The notes under the pieces were generated by a model that was given only the letters and a program-made list of their open reading frames with translations, was not told where the DNA came from and did no database searches. Both the position numbers and the translations under genes were made by a program. Shown in pieces: positions 35,377 through 44,520 of a DNA stretch of 64,000 nt. How positions within the stretch are numbered: position 1 is the stretch's first letter; each line of letters starts with the position of its first letter. The stretch is from Lachnospiraceae bacterium. Its GTDB lineage: Bacteria; Bacillota_A; Clostridia; Lachnospirales; Lachnospiraceae. The stretch is from the NCBI GenBank assembly GCA_021770615.1, contig JAETQR010000017.1, positions 16,943 through 80,942 on the forward strand, given 5' to 3'.

Positions 35377-36882
35377 ATGGTCATGGGACAAAAGATAGAT
35401 CTTGTTAAAGTAGATGGATTTTCCTGTAATGATGATGTGGTATTGACAGTCTGTAATTTCTATTTTCATGATTATTGTGAGGCGTTTTGGAATGTTTTTC
35501 GATTTGGTTTCAATCATGGAAAAGAAATCCACATCGGAAAGGGATTTAAAGAAAATAGTTATTCTGTTTTAGAAAATGTACGGGAAAGATATGGATTGGA
35601 GTTTGTTGTCCGGTATCGTTCTTATTCGCAGGAAATCAGGCATTATATTGAAAAAAAGTTAAAAGCAAAAGAATTATTGATATTGGGCATTGATATTTTT
35701 TGGTGTCAGTGGGCAAATGATTACAAAAGACGACATAATATTCATACCCTTATTATTACTGACATATGCGGGCAGGAATTAGTTTGTGCCGATCCGGGGT
35801 TTAAAAGAGTAGATATACGGATTCCTCTGGAGAATTTGAGAAAGGGGTTTCTGCATTTGATCGAGCCGGTACATGCCGGCGGAAAAAGAAGCAGAACGAA
35901 TGCTATATCGGATAAGCAAATCTATCGGTCGGTAAAAAAGAATTTCCGGTTGGCTGATATTGTTTCGTTTATGGATGCGATGAAGGATTTTTCGCCAGAA
36001 AAAGAATTTGAGAATGAAACAAATATCTGGTATATTCCCTTATATGCAGAGTTATCTAAAGTGTATAGTGCACACGTGAGGTTTGCACAGTTTTTAAGAA
36101 CATACGGGAAAGCGGCGATGCGGCCAGAAATGCTGATGCTTGCAGATGATTTGAATGTCGTGGGGGGACAATGGCATGCGATCTGTCTTTGGATCATGAA
36201 AATGCACAAAGATCATGTGCAGAAAGTTCAGAATGCACCTGATTATAAGAGACAGATCATCGAAACTTTAGCAGGGATTTTAAATGCAGAAAAGGATCTT
36301 TTCTCCGGACTAACTTATGTTTTAAAAGGGAAAAGTAATAGGAGAGGAAATAAAAAACAGATTGTTTGCCGTTACATGATTTTATCATTTGATGTGAGAA
36401 GCCATTTATGCGGCCTGGAGCTGGAGGATCATGAACCTTTGGATGTATTTAAAACGGGAAGGAGAATAGAGACATCAAACTGTAGTTTTAAAATCCAGCC
36501 GCCAGACGAAAGCGGAAATAATGTTATGACTGTTCATGGTCAGGAAATAGCGGTCGGCTATATGGCAAAAAGTATATATTTTCTCGGATGTGCTTTATGG
36601 GGGAATCAGGTTGGGGAATTTGAAGTTTATTTTGAGGATGGTCATAAAGAAATAAGAAGGGTTTTTGTTTCTGATTGGAATGAAAAGGAATATCTGGAGG
36701 AGGAAATCGTATGGGAAACAACGTTTAAGTCTACGGCCGAGGGTGTGGATGACTGCCGGGCCAAAGTTGTTCAATTCGGATTTTCTTTTGAAAAGAATCA
36801 GGTCGTTGAAAAAATAGTCATGCCACAAGGCGAAAAGATACATATTTTTGCGGTGACAGTGCAGGAAGAGATTGGATCGTGA
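35377..36882 (+). CDS. BtrH-like papain-fold protein (acyltransferase candidate)
   Basis: 501 residues from ATG 35377 after TTTGGAG. The first 150 residues resemble the BtrH N-terminal/C39-like fold: early cysteine C17 in GFSCNDD, H123 in NIHTLIITD and D139 in CADPGF would form a Cys-His-Asp triad. In butirosin synthesis BtrH moves an acyl group from a carrier protein to an amine. The C-terminal 300 residues are helical, then beta-rich, and unrecognised. Sitting with a carrier protein and an adenylating enzyme, it may offload the acyl group. Family assignment is by eye. Confidence 0.55.
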   Translation: MVMGQKIDLVKVDGFSCNDDVVLTVCNFYFHDYCEAFWNVFRFGFNHGKEIHIGKGFKENSYSVLENVRERYGLEFVVRYRSYSQEIRHYIEKKLKAKELLILGIDIFWCQWANDYKRRHNIHTLIITDICGQELVCADPGFKRVDIRIPLENLRKGFLHLIEPVHAGGKRSRTNAISDKQIYRSVKKNFRLADIVSFMDAMKDFSPEKEFENETNIWYIPLYAELSKVYSAHVRFAQFLRTYGKAAMRPEMLMLADDLNVVGGQWHAICLWIMKMHKDHVQKVQNAPDYKRQIIETLAGILNAEKDLFSGLTYVLKGKSNRRGNKKQIVCRYMILSFDVRSHLCGLELEDHEPLDVFKTGRRIETSNCSFKIQPPDESGNNVMTVHGQEIAVGYMAKSIYFLGCALWGNQVGEFEVYFEDGHKEIRRVFVSDWNEKEYLEEEIVWETTFKSTAEGVDDCRAKVVQFGFSFEKNQVVEKIVMPQGEKIHIFAVTVQEEIGS

Positions 36883-36937
36883 CGAAATAAAATAAAAAAT
36901 TGATTTTATAGATTGAATTTTAGGGGATGAAATAATT

Positions 36938-37888
36938 ATGAGTAAAAAAAACAATAAAAGAAAAGAAAAAAAGACTAAGTTTGTTATTAATATTGTTCCT
37001 ATTATTATTTCTGTGGTATCACTAATTGTTTCTATAATAACTGTCGGTATTACAATAAAAGAAGAGCATAAAAATGAACTCATCTTGACACCACGTTTTT
37101 CTTTGGAGAAAAATACAGAAGTGGATGAGAATGGTTTATTTATATGGAAAATAAGTAATTTAGGTGGCGCAATTAGTAATGCAACAATTTATCCTGTAAT
37201 GTATATATCTTTTTCGTTTTATAATAAAGAACAAAAGAAAGATATTGATATAACATTGGAAATGTCGGGTTACTATAATAATTATTACTATAGAAATTCT
37301 GATGGTTCATTTTATGTAAAGGATGATAAGCAATCTGAATTAGATTGCTTTATTGAAAAATACATAAATTTGATTCATTTAGATGGGTTTGTTAGTACAA
37401 AGTATAGCATTAATCCTTGTTTTGTTTTGCATTATGATGATTATAAAGAAAACGCTTGTAATAAGATATATACAATAGTTGATGATGATTTAATTGAGGA
37501 TGGTTCAGGACGCAACTACATAAATACTATGAAACAATTAAAAGAGATTTCAAAATTGCCAAGTGTAGATATAAAGGCATCATTAGAGCAAGATGCTTCG
37601 AGGATAGAAGTAAATTACAAAAACGCTAAAACTACGAAATTAACGCATAATGAAAAGGAATATAATGATTATTTACATTCTGCTATTTTAGAGTTGATTA
37701 ATACTAAAGACAAGCATGTAGAAGAAATGTTAGGGGATGTTATTTTATCTAATGGAAATTTGTGGAGACGGGATGCAAATACAGGAGTATTAATTTGTGT
37801 TGCGAATAATGTTAAAGAGTATGGCTTTACAAAAGATTTAAATTTAACTTGGTTAACAAATGATGGTGTTATTCATATGGTGGAATAA
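36938..37888 (+). CDS. Membrane-anchored protein of unknown function, strongly A+T-rich
   Basis: 316 residues with a Lys-rich N-terminus and one membrane helix at about 15-43; the rest is predicted outside or in the cytoplasm depending on topology. Codons strongly favour A and T in the third position compared with gltB just downstream, which suggests recent acquisition. No domain recognised. Start after AGGGGATG. It lies 55 bp after the BtrH-like gene and may be the last member of that transcript or an independent insert. Confidence 0.65.
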   Translation: MSKKNNKRKEKKTKFVINIVPIIISVVSLIVSIITVGITIKEEHKNELILTPRFSLEKNTEVDENGLFIWKISNLGGAISNATIYPVMYISFSFYNKEQKKDIDITLEMSGYYNNYYYRNSDGSFYVKDDKQSELDCFIEKYINLIHLDGFVSTKYSINPCFVLHYDDYKENACNKIYTIVDDDLIEDGSGRNYINTMKQLKEISKLPSVDIKASLEQDASRIEVNYKNAKTTKLTHNEKEYNDYLHSAILELINTKDKHVEEMLGDVILSNGNLWRRDANTGVLICVANNVKEYGFTKDLNLTWLTNDGVIHMVE

Positions 37889-38115
37889 AATACTATTATA
37901 TAGCAGTACAAATTGAAGATGTGTTGGTTCTTAATTATAAGATGGAACATCAATGAAAGTTACCTTTTCTAATGATTCAGGAAAGATGTTTATTGGAATG
38001 AATAGGGAAGCGGTCTCATGGATTTAGAATGGAGTGATAACACAAAAGAAAACAGAGCGACAAACTTTATTTTATTAAGTTTTTCCTAAAAATTATTAAA
38101 AAAGCAAAATAACCC
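37889..38115. other. Non-coding A+T-rich gap before gltB
   Basis: I see no gene, repeat or terminator here. It separates the accessory region from the nitrogen block. Confidence 0.6.
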
Positions 38116-38144
38116 TTGACCTATCCTTTAAATTATTATATAAT
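38116..38144 (+). promoter_or_regulatory. gltB promoter
   Basis: -35 TTGACC (38116-38121), exact 17-bp spacer, -10 TATAAT (38139-38144); transcription would begin near 38151. Confidence 0.8.
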
Positions 38145-38150
38145 GCTTTC

Positions 38151-38210
38151 AGACAAAGATGTCAGAGAAGAACACCGGATCCAAGGTGTCTCTTTCTGGC
38201 ATCTTTTTTT
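38151..38210 (+). terminator. Terminator in the gltB leader (attenuator candidate)
   Basis: Starting at the expected first transcribed base, AAAGATG (38155-38161) pairs with CATCTTT (38200-38206). Inner ACACC (38172-38176) pairs with GGTGT (38185-38189), with CAGA/TCTG-type pairing between, and seven T follow. An overlapping GAC-AAAGAT-GTC hairpin has A at loop position 1 and G at 4, as ANTAR targets do, and would exclude the terminator. If the promoter call were wrong it would simply end the upstream transcript. Confidence 0.65.
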
Positions 38211-38249
38211 GCGAACAATGACCAAAATGCGCAGGAATGGAGGATTACT

Positions 38250-41200
38250 ATGAGTGGTATCTATAAAGAGGAAGTAAAACGGAAAGCAGTCGGTATGTAT
38301 GATCCCGCTTTTGAACATGACAACTGCGGAATCGGGGCAATCGTAAATATAAAAGGAAAAAAGACACATGATACGGTAAAAAATGCCCTTGAGATCGTGG
38401 CACATTTAGAGCATCGTGCCGGAAAAGACGGAGAGGGAAAGACAGGAGATGGTGTCGGTATCCTGCTTCAGATTTCCCACAAGTTTTTTCAGAAAGCTGC
38501 GGCTGAGATGGGGATTGAGATTGGTGGGGAGAGAGAATACGGAGTTGGTATGTTTTTCTTTCCGCAGGATGAATTGAAAAGAAACCAGGCAAAGAAGATG
38601 TTTGAGACGATCGTGGACAAAGAGGGGCTTGAGTTCCTCGGATGGCGTAAAGCGCCGATCGCTCCGGATATCCTTGGAAAAGCTGCTGTGGAATGTATGC
38701 CATATATCATGCAGTGTTTTATAAAGAAGCCGGATGATGTGGAGAAAGGGCTTGAGTTTGACAGAAGGCTCTATATTGCACGTCGTGTATTTGAGCAGTC
38801 CAATGAGAATACGTATGTGGTATCTCTTTCGAGCCGGACGATCGTATATAAGGGAATGTTTCTTGTATCCCAGCTGAGACTTTTCTTTGATGACCTGCAG
38901 GATGAGGATTATGAATCGGCAATCGCAGTCGTTCATTCCCGGTTTAGTACGAATACACAGCCGAGTTGGCAGCGCGCCCATCCAAACCGTTTGATCGTTC
39001 ACAATGGTGAGATCAACACGATCCGTGGTAATGCAGATAAGATGCTTGCCCGTGAGGAGACGATGGAATCCGATCATTTGACGGGAGAACTTCACAAGGT
39101 GCTTCCGGTCGTAAATACAGAAGGATCTGACTCGGCAATGCTTGATAATACATTAGAATTTCTTGTGATGAGTGGAATGGAGCTTCCGCTTGCCGTCATG
39201 ATCACGATTCCTGAGCCATGGGCGAATAACCGTTATATCAGCGATAAGAAAAAAGATTTTTATCAGTATTATGCGACGATGATGGAACCATGGGATGGGC
39301 CGGCCTCAATCCTGTTTTCGGATGGAGATATCATGGGAGCAGTACTTGACCGGAACGGACTCCGGCCATCACGTTATTATATCACCGATGACGATCAGTT
39401 GATCCTGTCTTCCGAGGTTGGGGTTATGCCCATCAAAGAAGAGCATGTGGTAAAAAAAGACAGGCTCCGTCCGGGAAAAATGCTTCTTGTCGATACAGTC
39501 CGTGGGGAATTGATCGATGACGATGAATTAAAAGAAAAATATGCATCCAAACAGCCTTATGGCGAGTGGCTGGATACGAACCTGATCCGTTTGAAAGATC
39601 TTACAATCCCGAATAAACGAATCGATTCCTATGATCAGGAGGAAAGCCTGCGTCTGCAGAAAGCGTTTGGATACACTTATGAGGAGGTTAAGGCGTCGAT
39701 CCTGCCGATGGCAAAAAACGGATCAGAACCGATTGCTGCTATGGGACACGATACGCCGCTTGCTGCACTCAGCGCACAGCCGCAGCCTCTTTACAATTAT
39801 TTTAAACAGCGTTTTGCGCAGGTTACGAACCCGCCGATTGACGCCATCCGAGAGGAGGTCGTCACATCGACGACGGTATATATCGGGGATGCCGGAAATC
39901 TGTTGGAGGAAAGGGCAGAGAATTGCCATTCCTTAAAGATTGAGAACCCGATTTTGACGAATACAGATCTGCTTAAGATCAAATCCATGGATGTAAAGGG
40001 ATTTAAAGTGGCAGTCATTCCGATCACCTATTATAAAAATACGTCTTTGGAAAAAGCGATTGACCGGTTGTATCTGGAAGCAGACAGAGCTTATAAAGAT
40101 GGTGCCAATATCCTCATTCTTTCCGACCGGGGAGTGGATGAGAACCATGTGGCGATCCCGGCGCTTCTTGCAGTATCTGCTATGCAGCAGCACCTTGTTA
40201 ATACCAAAAAACGAACGTCGCTTTCGATGATCTTAGAGAGTGCGGAGCCGAGAGAGGTACATCATTTTGCAACATTGCTTGGTTTCGGTGCGACAGCAGT
40301 CAATCCCTATCTGGCACTTGATACGATCCATGGACTTATTGAGAATGGGATGCTTGACAAAGACTATTATGTGGCAGTGGATGACTATAATAGCGCTGTG
40401 CTTCACGGAATCGTGAAAATTGCTTCGAAAATGGGGATTTCTACGATACAGTCCTATCAGGGGGCAAAAATCTTTGAGGCGATTGGATTATCCAAAGCAT
40501 TTATTGGTAAATATTTTACAGGAACAGTGTCCCGGATCGGCGGACTTGATATTGAAGATATCCAGAACCAGGTGGAAAAACTGCATGACAAAGCATTTGA
40601 TCCGTTGGAACTTGGCACGGATATTACGCTTGACAGTATTGGAAACCATAAGAGCAGGAGTGGGAAAGAAGAACATCTGTATAATCCGAAGACGATCCAT
40701 TTGTTACAGCAGTCCACAAGAACGGGAGACTATAAACTGTTTAAGCAGTATTCAGCGGAAATCGACCGCGAGGATCTTTACGTGAACTTAAGAAGTCTTT
40801 TAGACTTTAATTTCCCGAAAAAAGGAATTGCACTCTCCAAGGTAGAAAGTGTCGATGAGATCGTAAAACGCTTTAAGACCGGGGCGATGTCTTATGGTTC
40901 CATTTCACAGGAAGCACATGAAACGCTTGCCATTGCGATGAACCATCTTCATGGAAAATCAAATAGTGGTGAGGGTGGGGAGAGCCTTGAGAGGCTGACT
41001 GTAGGAAAGGATGGTAAAAACCGGTGTTCGGCGATCAAACAGGTCGCTTCCGGGCGGTTTGGAGTTACCTCCCGGTATCTGGTGAGCGCAAAGGAGATCC
41101 AGATCAAGATGGCACAGGGGGCAAAACCAGGCGAAGGTGGTCATCTGCCGGGGAAAAAGGTCTATCCGTGGGTCGCAAAGACGAGACACTCCACACCGGG

Positions 41201-42812
41201 AGTTTCTCTGATCTCGCCACCGCCTCATCATGACATTTACTCGATCGAAGATCTGGCCCAGCTGATCTATGATCTGAAGAATTCAAATAAAGATGCCCGC
41301 ATTTCCGTAAAACTCGTATCAGAGGCCGGAGTTGGAACAGTAGCTGCCGGTGTGGCAAAGGCTGGTGCCGGTGTTATCCTGATCTCCGGTTATGATGGAG
41401 GAACGGGTGCGGCGCCGGGAAGTTCGATCCATAATGCCGGGCTTCCGTGGGAACTCGGACTGGCTGAGACACATCAGACGCTTTTAATGAACGGACTGCG
41501 TTCCAAAGTCGTCATCGAGACAGACGGGAAGCTGATGACCGGACGGGATGTTATGATCGCAGCGCTTCTTGGTGCTGAGGAGTTTGGATTTGCCACGGCT
41601 CCGCTTGTGACGATGGGCTGTGTCATGATGCGCGTGTGCAATCTGGATACATGTCCGGTCGGCGTGGCTACACAGAATCCGGAGCTCAGAAAACGCTTTA
41701 CCGGAAAGCCGGAATATGTGGAAAACTTTATGAGATTTATCGCTGAAGAAGTAAGAGAACTCATGGCAAAATTTGGCGTCCGGACACTGGATGAGCTCGT
41801 CGGACGGTCTGATCTTTTGAAGATAAGGGAATCGATCGACAACGAAAGAGCCGGGAAGCTTGATCTGTCGGCAATTATCCACAATCCGTTTATCAAAGAA
41901 AAGAAGAGTAAGTTTAACAGCAGAGATATCTATGACTTTAAGTTGAATAAAACAATCGATGAGAAGATTTTCTTAAAGAAATTTGCAGAAAATCTTGAAA
42001 CCGGGGAGAAGAAGACTATTTCTGCAAAGATTACGAATACGGACCGTTCTCTGGGGACGATCTTGGGTTCAGAGATTACAAGAAAGCTCGGAGATGATCT
42101 GGAGGACGATACTTTTACCGTAAAATGCACGGGAAGCGGCGGACAGAGTTTTGGTGCGTTTATTCCGAAAGGGCTTACCTTGGAGCTTACCGGTGACAGC
42201 AACGACTATTTTGGAAAAGGATTGTCGGGTGGAAAACTCATTGTCTATCCACCGGAAAAGATCCAGTACCGGCCGGAAGATAATATTGTCATCGGAAATG
42301 TCGCATTGTACGGAGCGACAAGTGGAACCGCTTATATCAACGGTGTGGCGGGAGAGCGTTTCTGTGTAAGAAACTCCGGCGTCCATGCAGTTGTAGAAGG
42401 AGTCGGCGACCATGGCTGTGAATATATGACCGGAGGCTGTGTGGTGATCCTCGGGGCTACCGGGAAAAACTTTGCGGCGGGCATGAGCGGTGGTATCGCT
42501 TATGTTCTGGATGAGAACAGCGATCTCTATCTGAAACTGAATAAAGAACTTGTCTCCTCAGAGGCAGTTACAAACAAGTATGACGTGATGCAGTTAAAGG
42601 AAATGATCACAGCACATGTGGAGGCTACGGGGTCTCTGAAAGGAAAAGAGATTCTGGAAAACTTCAAGGATTATCTTCCGAAGTTTAAGAAGATCATCCC
42701 TCATGATTATCAGAAGATGATGCAGAAAGTGGCCGTCATGGAAGAGAAGGGCCTCAGTAACGAGCAGGCTTTGATCGAGGCGTTTTATGAGACACAAAAG
42801 GAAATTTCCTGA
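38250..42812 (+). CDS. gltB: Glutamate synthase, large (alpha) subunit
   Basis: 1520 residues, full length. It makes two glutamates from glutamine and 2-oxoglutarate. The class II amidotransferase domain begins at C26 (HDNCGIGAIV), so a 25-residue propeptide must be removed. The central and FMN domains follow (SYGSISQEAHETLA; GYDGGTGAAPGSS), the 3Fe-4S cysteines are in CVMMRVCNLDTCPVG, and the C-terminal beta-helix has GQSFGAF. Start after GGAGG. First gene of a nitrogen block with gltD, glnA and an ANTAR regulator; its leader contains a terminator. Confidence 0.97.
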   Translation: MSGIYKEEVKRKAVGMYDPAFEHDNCGIGAIVNIKGKKTHDTVKNALEIVAHLEHRAGKDGEGKTGDGVGILLQISHKFFQKAAAEMGIEIGGEREYGVGMFFFPQDELKRNQAKKMFETIVDKEGLEFLGWRKAPIAPDILGKAAVECMPYIMQCFIKKPDDVEKGLEFDRRLYIARRVFEQSNENTYVVSLSSRTIVYKGMFLVSQLRLFFDDLQDEDYESAIAVVHSRFSTNTQPSWQRAHPNRLIVHNGEINTIRGNADKMLAREETMESDHLTGELHKVLPVVNTEGSDSAMLDNTLEFLVMSGMELPLAVMITIPEPWANNRYISDKKKDFYQYYATMMEPWDGPASILFSDGDIMGAVLDRNGLRPSRYYITDDDQLILSSEVGVMPIKEEHVVKKDRLRPGKMLLVDTVRGELIDDDELKEKYASKQPYGEWLDTNLIRLKDLTIPNKRIDSYDQEESLRLQKAFGYTYEEVKASILPMAKNGSEPIAAMGHDTPLAALSAQPQPLYNYFKQRFAQVTNPPIDAIREEVVTSTTVYIGDAGNLLEERAENCHSLKIENPILTNTDLLKIKSMDVKGFKVAVIPITYYKNTSLEKAIDRLYLEADRAYKDGANILILSDRGVDENHVAIPALLAVSAMQQHLVNTKKRTSLSMILESAEPREVHHFATLLGFGATAVNPYLALDTIHGLIENGMLDKDYYVAVDDYNSAVLHGIVKIASKMGISTIQSYQGAKIFEAIGLSKAFIGKYFTGTVSRIGGLDIEDIQNQVEKLHDKAFDPLELGTDITLDSIGNHKSRSGKEEHLYNPKTIHLLQQSTRTGDYKLFKQYSAEIDREDLYVNLRSLLDFNFPKKGIALSKVESVDEIVKRFKTGAMSYGSISQEAHETLAIAMNHLHGKSNSGEGGESLERLTVGKDGKNRCSAIKQVASGRFGVTSRYLVSAKEIQIKMAQGAKPGEGGHLPGKKVYPWVAKTRHSTPGVSLISPPPHHDIYSIEDLAQLIYDLKNSNKDARISVKLVSEAGVGTVAAGVAKAGAGVILISGYDGGTGAAPGSSIHNAGLPWELGLAETHQTLLMNGLRSKVVIETDGKLMTGRDVMIAALLGAEEFGFATAPLVTMGCVMMRVCNLDTCPVGVATQNPELRKRFTGKPEYVENFMRFIAEEVRELMAKFGVRTLDELVGRSDLLKIRESIDNERAGKLDLSAIIHNPFIKEKKSKFNSRDIYDFKLNKTIDEKIFLKKFAENLETGEKKTISAKITNTDRSLGTILGSEITRKLGDDLEDDTFTVKCTGSGGQSFGAFIPKGLTLELTGDSNDYFGKGLSGGKLIVYPPEKIQYRPEDNIVIGNVALYGATSGTAYINGVAGERFCVRNSGVHAVVEGVGDHGCEYMTGGCVVILGATGKNFAAGMSGGIAYVLDENSDLYLKLNKELVSSEAVTNKYDVMQLKEMITAHVEATGSLKGKEILENFKDYLPKFKKIIPHDYQKMMQKVAVMEEKGLSNEQALIEAFYETQKEIS

Positions 42813-42837
42813 TAAAATAAGTTCTGACGATTTTGAG

Positions 42838-42866
42838 TTGCATTATAAATACAAATAATCTATAAT
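42838..42866 (+). promoter_or_regulatory. Internal promoter before gltD
   Basis: -35 TTGCAT (42838-42843), 17-bp spacer, -10 TATAAT (42861-42866), 20 bp upstream of the gltD start. It may allow GltD synthesis apart from GltB. Confidence 0.55.
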
Positions 42867-42886
42867 TAAGAAAGGGTTGAAACGCA

Positions 42887-44368
42887 ATGGGAAAACCAAC
42901 CGGATTTTTAGAATATGAACGCAAAGGAAATACCGAAATCGAGCCGCTTGAGCGAATCAAAAATTTTCAGGAATTTCATATTCCGATGCCAAAAGATGAG
43001 AGAAAAAAACAGGCAGCCAGATGTATGGACTGTGGGGTTCCGTTTTGCCAGTCAGGAATGATGATTGGCGGCATGGCGTCCGGATGTCCGCTGAATAACA
43101 TGTGTCCTGAATGGAATGATCTTGTCTATCTTGACAACTATACCGAAGCGCTTGGCAGGCTTTTAAAGACAAATAACTTCCCGGAATTTACTTCCCGTGT
43201 ATGTCCGGCCCCATGTGAGGCGGCCTGTACATGTGGTTTAAATGATACGCCCGTTTCCATTAAGGAAAATGAACATGCGATCATCGAGGCGGGGTATGAA
43301 AATGGTCTGATGGAGGCGAAACCGCCGAAAGTGAGAACGGGAAAGAAAGTAGCGATCGTCGGTTCCGGTCCTTCCGGCTTAGCAGCTGCCGACCAGTTAA
43401 ATAAGCGGGGACACAGCGTGACCGTGTTTGAGCGTTCCGATCGGCCGGGCGGGCTTTTGATGTATGGGATTCCGAATATGAAACTGGAGAAAGATGTCAT
43501 CGAGCGCAAGATCAAGGTGCTGGAAGAAGAGGGCATCGTATTTAAGACCGGCATCAATGTAGGTGTGGATATAAAATCAGAGGAATTATTAAATGAGTTT
43601 GACCGGGTGATCCTTACCTGCGGTTCTTCCAACCCAAGAGATATCGGTGCGCCCGGAAGGGATGCAAACGGGATTTATTTTGCAGTCGATTATCTGACCG
43701 GGGTGACAAAGCATGTACTGGATCCGGAATATAAGGATTTTATCGATGCGAAAGGAAAACACGTACTGGTTATCGGTGGCGGAGATACCGGAAATGACTG
43801 TGTGGGCTCAGCGATCCGTCAGGGAGCAGAGGGCGTGGTACAGTTAGAGATGATGCCAAAACCGCCGGAAGAAAGAACCGAAAACAATCCGTGGCCGGAG
43901 TGGCCAAAAGTTTTAAAGACCGATTATGGCCAGCAGGAAGCGATCGCTGTCTTTGGAAACGATCCCCGCATTTACGAGACGACTGTCAAAGAATTTATAA
44001 AAGACAGCGAGGGGAATTTGAAACAGGTAAAAGCGGTAAAACTTGCGTGGTCAAAGGATGAGAAAACAGGGCGTATGAATATGAGTGAAATCCCGGGCAG
44101 CGAATATGTGATTGATGCGGAACTTGTATTTATCGCAGCCGGATTTCTCGGAACACAGGAATATATCGCCAAAGATTTTGATCTGAAACTGACGGATCGG
44201 ACCAATGTGCACACACAAGCAGGAGGATACCGGACGAGTACAGACCGGGTATTTGCAGCGGGTGATATGCACAGAGGGCAGTCCCTTGTCGTCTGGGCGA
44301 TCCGTGAGGGAAGAGAGGTCGCAAAGGAAGTAGATCAGGATCTGATGGGGTATTCAAATCTGAACTAG
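42887..44368 (+). CDS. gltD: Glutamate synthase, small (beta) subunit
   Basis: 493 residues, the NADPH-oxidising partner of GltB. N-terminal 4Fe-4S ligands lie in CMDCGVPFCQ and the CPLNNMCPEW/CPAPCEAACTCG segments; the FAD site is AIVGSGPSGLAAA and the NADPH site VIGGGDTGNDC. The C-terminal FAD contact is AAGDMHRGQSLVVWAI. Start after AAAGGG; 74 bp after gltB with its own possible promoter. Also related to the electron-feeding subunit of other flavoenzymes, but the gltB neighbour settles the assignment. Confidence 0.96.
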   Translation: MGKPTGFLEYERKGNTEIEPLERIKNFQEFHIPMPKDERKKQAARCMDCGVPFCQSGMMIGGMASGCPLNNMCPEWNDLVYLDNYTEALGRLLKTNNFPEFTSRVCPAPCEAACTCGLNDTPVSIKENEHAIIEAGYENGLMEAKPPKVRTGKKVAIVGSGPSGLAAADQLNKRGHSVTVFERSDRPGGLLMYGIPNMKLEKDVIERKIKVLEEEGIVFKTGINVGVDIKSEELLNEFDRVILTCGSSNPRDIGAPGRDANGIYFAVDYLTGVTKHVLDPEYKDFIDAKGKHVLVIGGGDTGNDCVGSAIRQGAEGVVQLEMMPKPPEERTENNPWPEWPKVLKTDYGQQEAIAVFGNDPRIYETTVKEFIKDSEGNLKQVKAVKLAWSKDEKTGRMNMSEIPGSEYVIDAELVFIAAGFLGTQEYIAKDFDLKLTDRTNVHTQAGGYRTSTDRVFAAGDMHRGQSLVVWAIREGREVAKEVDQDLMGYSNLN

Positions 44369-44427
44369 TACAGCCGGGTGTTATCGGTATGGCGTGCATT
44401 AGTACAGTGAATCATAGAATGTGTGGG

Positions 44428-44514
44428 ACTGGCGGCAGTGTTCATTGCCGTCAGTGGCATGTAAGGCAAAGGTGAATAAGTCAGGCAAACGGCATTCACC
44501 GTGCAGAAATGGAG
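44428..44514 (+). repeat. Hairpins in the gltD-glnA spacer
   Basis: A 13-bp stem with a TT loop (ACTGGCGGCAGTG, 44428-44440, with 44443-44455) and a second hairpin GGTGAAT/ATTCACC (within 44466-44514) that ends TGCAGAAATGGAG at the glnA ribosome site. No T-run follows either. The second resembles the argJ leader. Confidence 0.55.
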
Positions 44515-44520
44515 ATCAGG

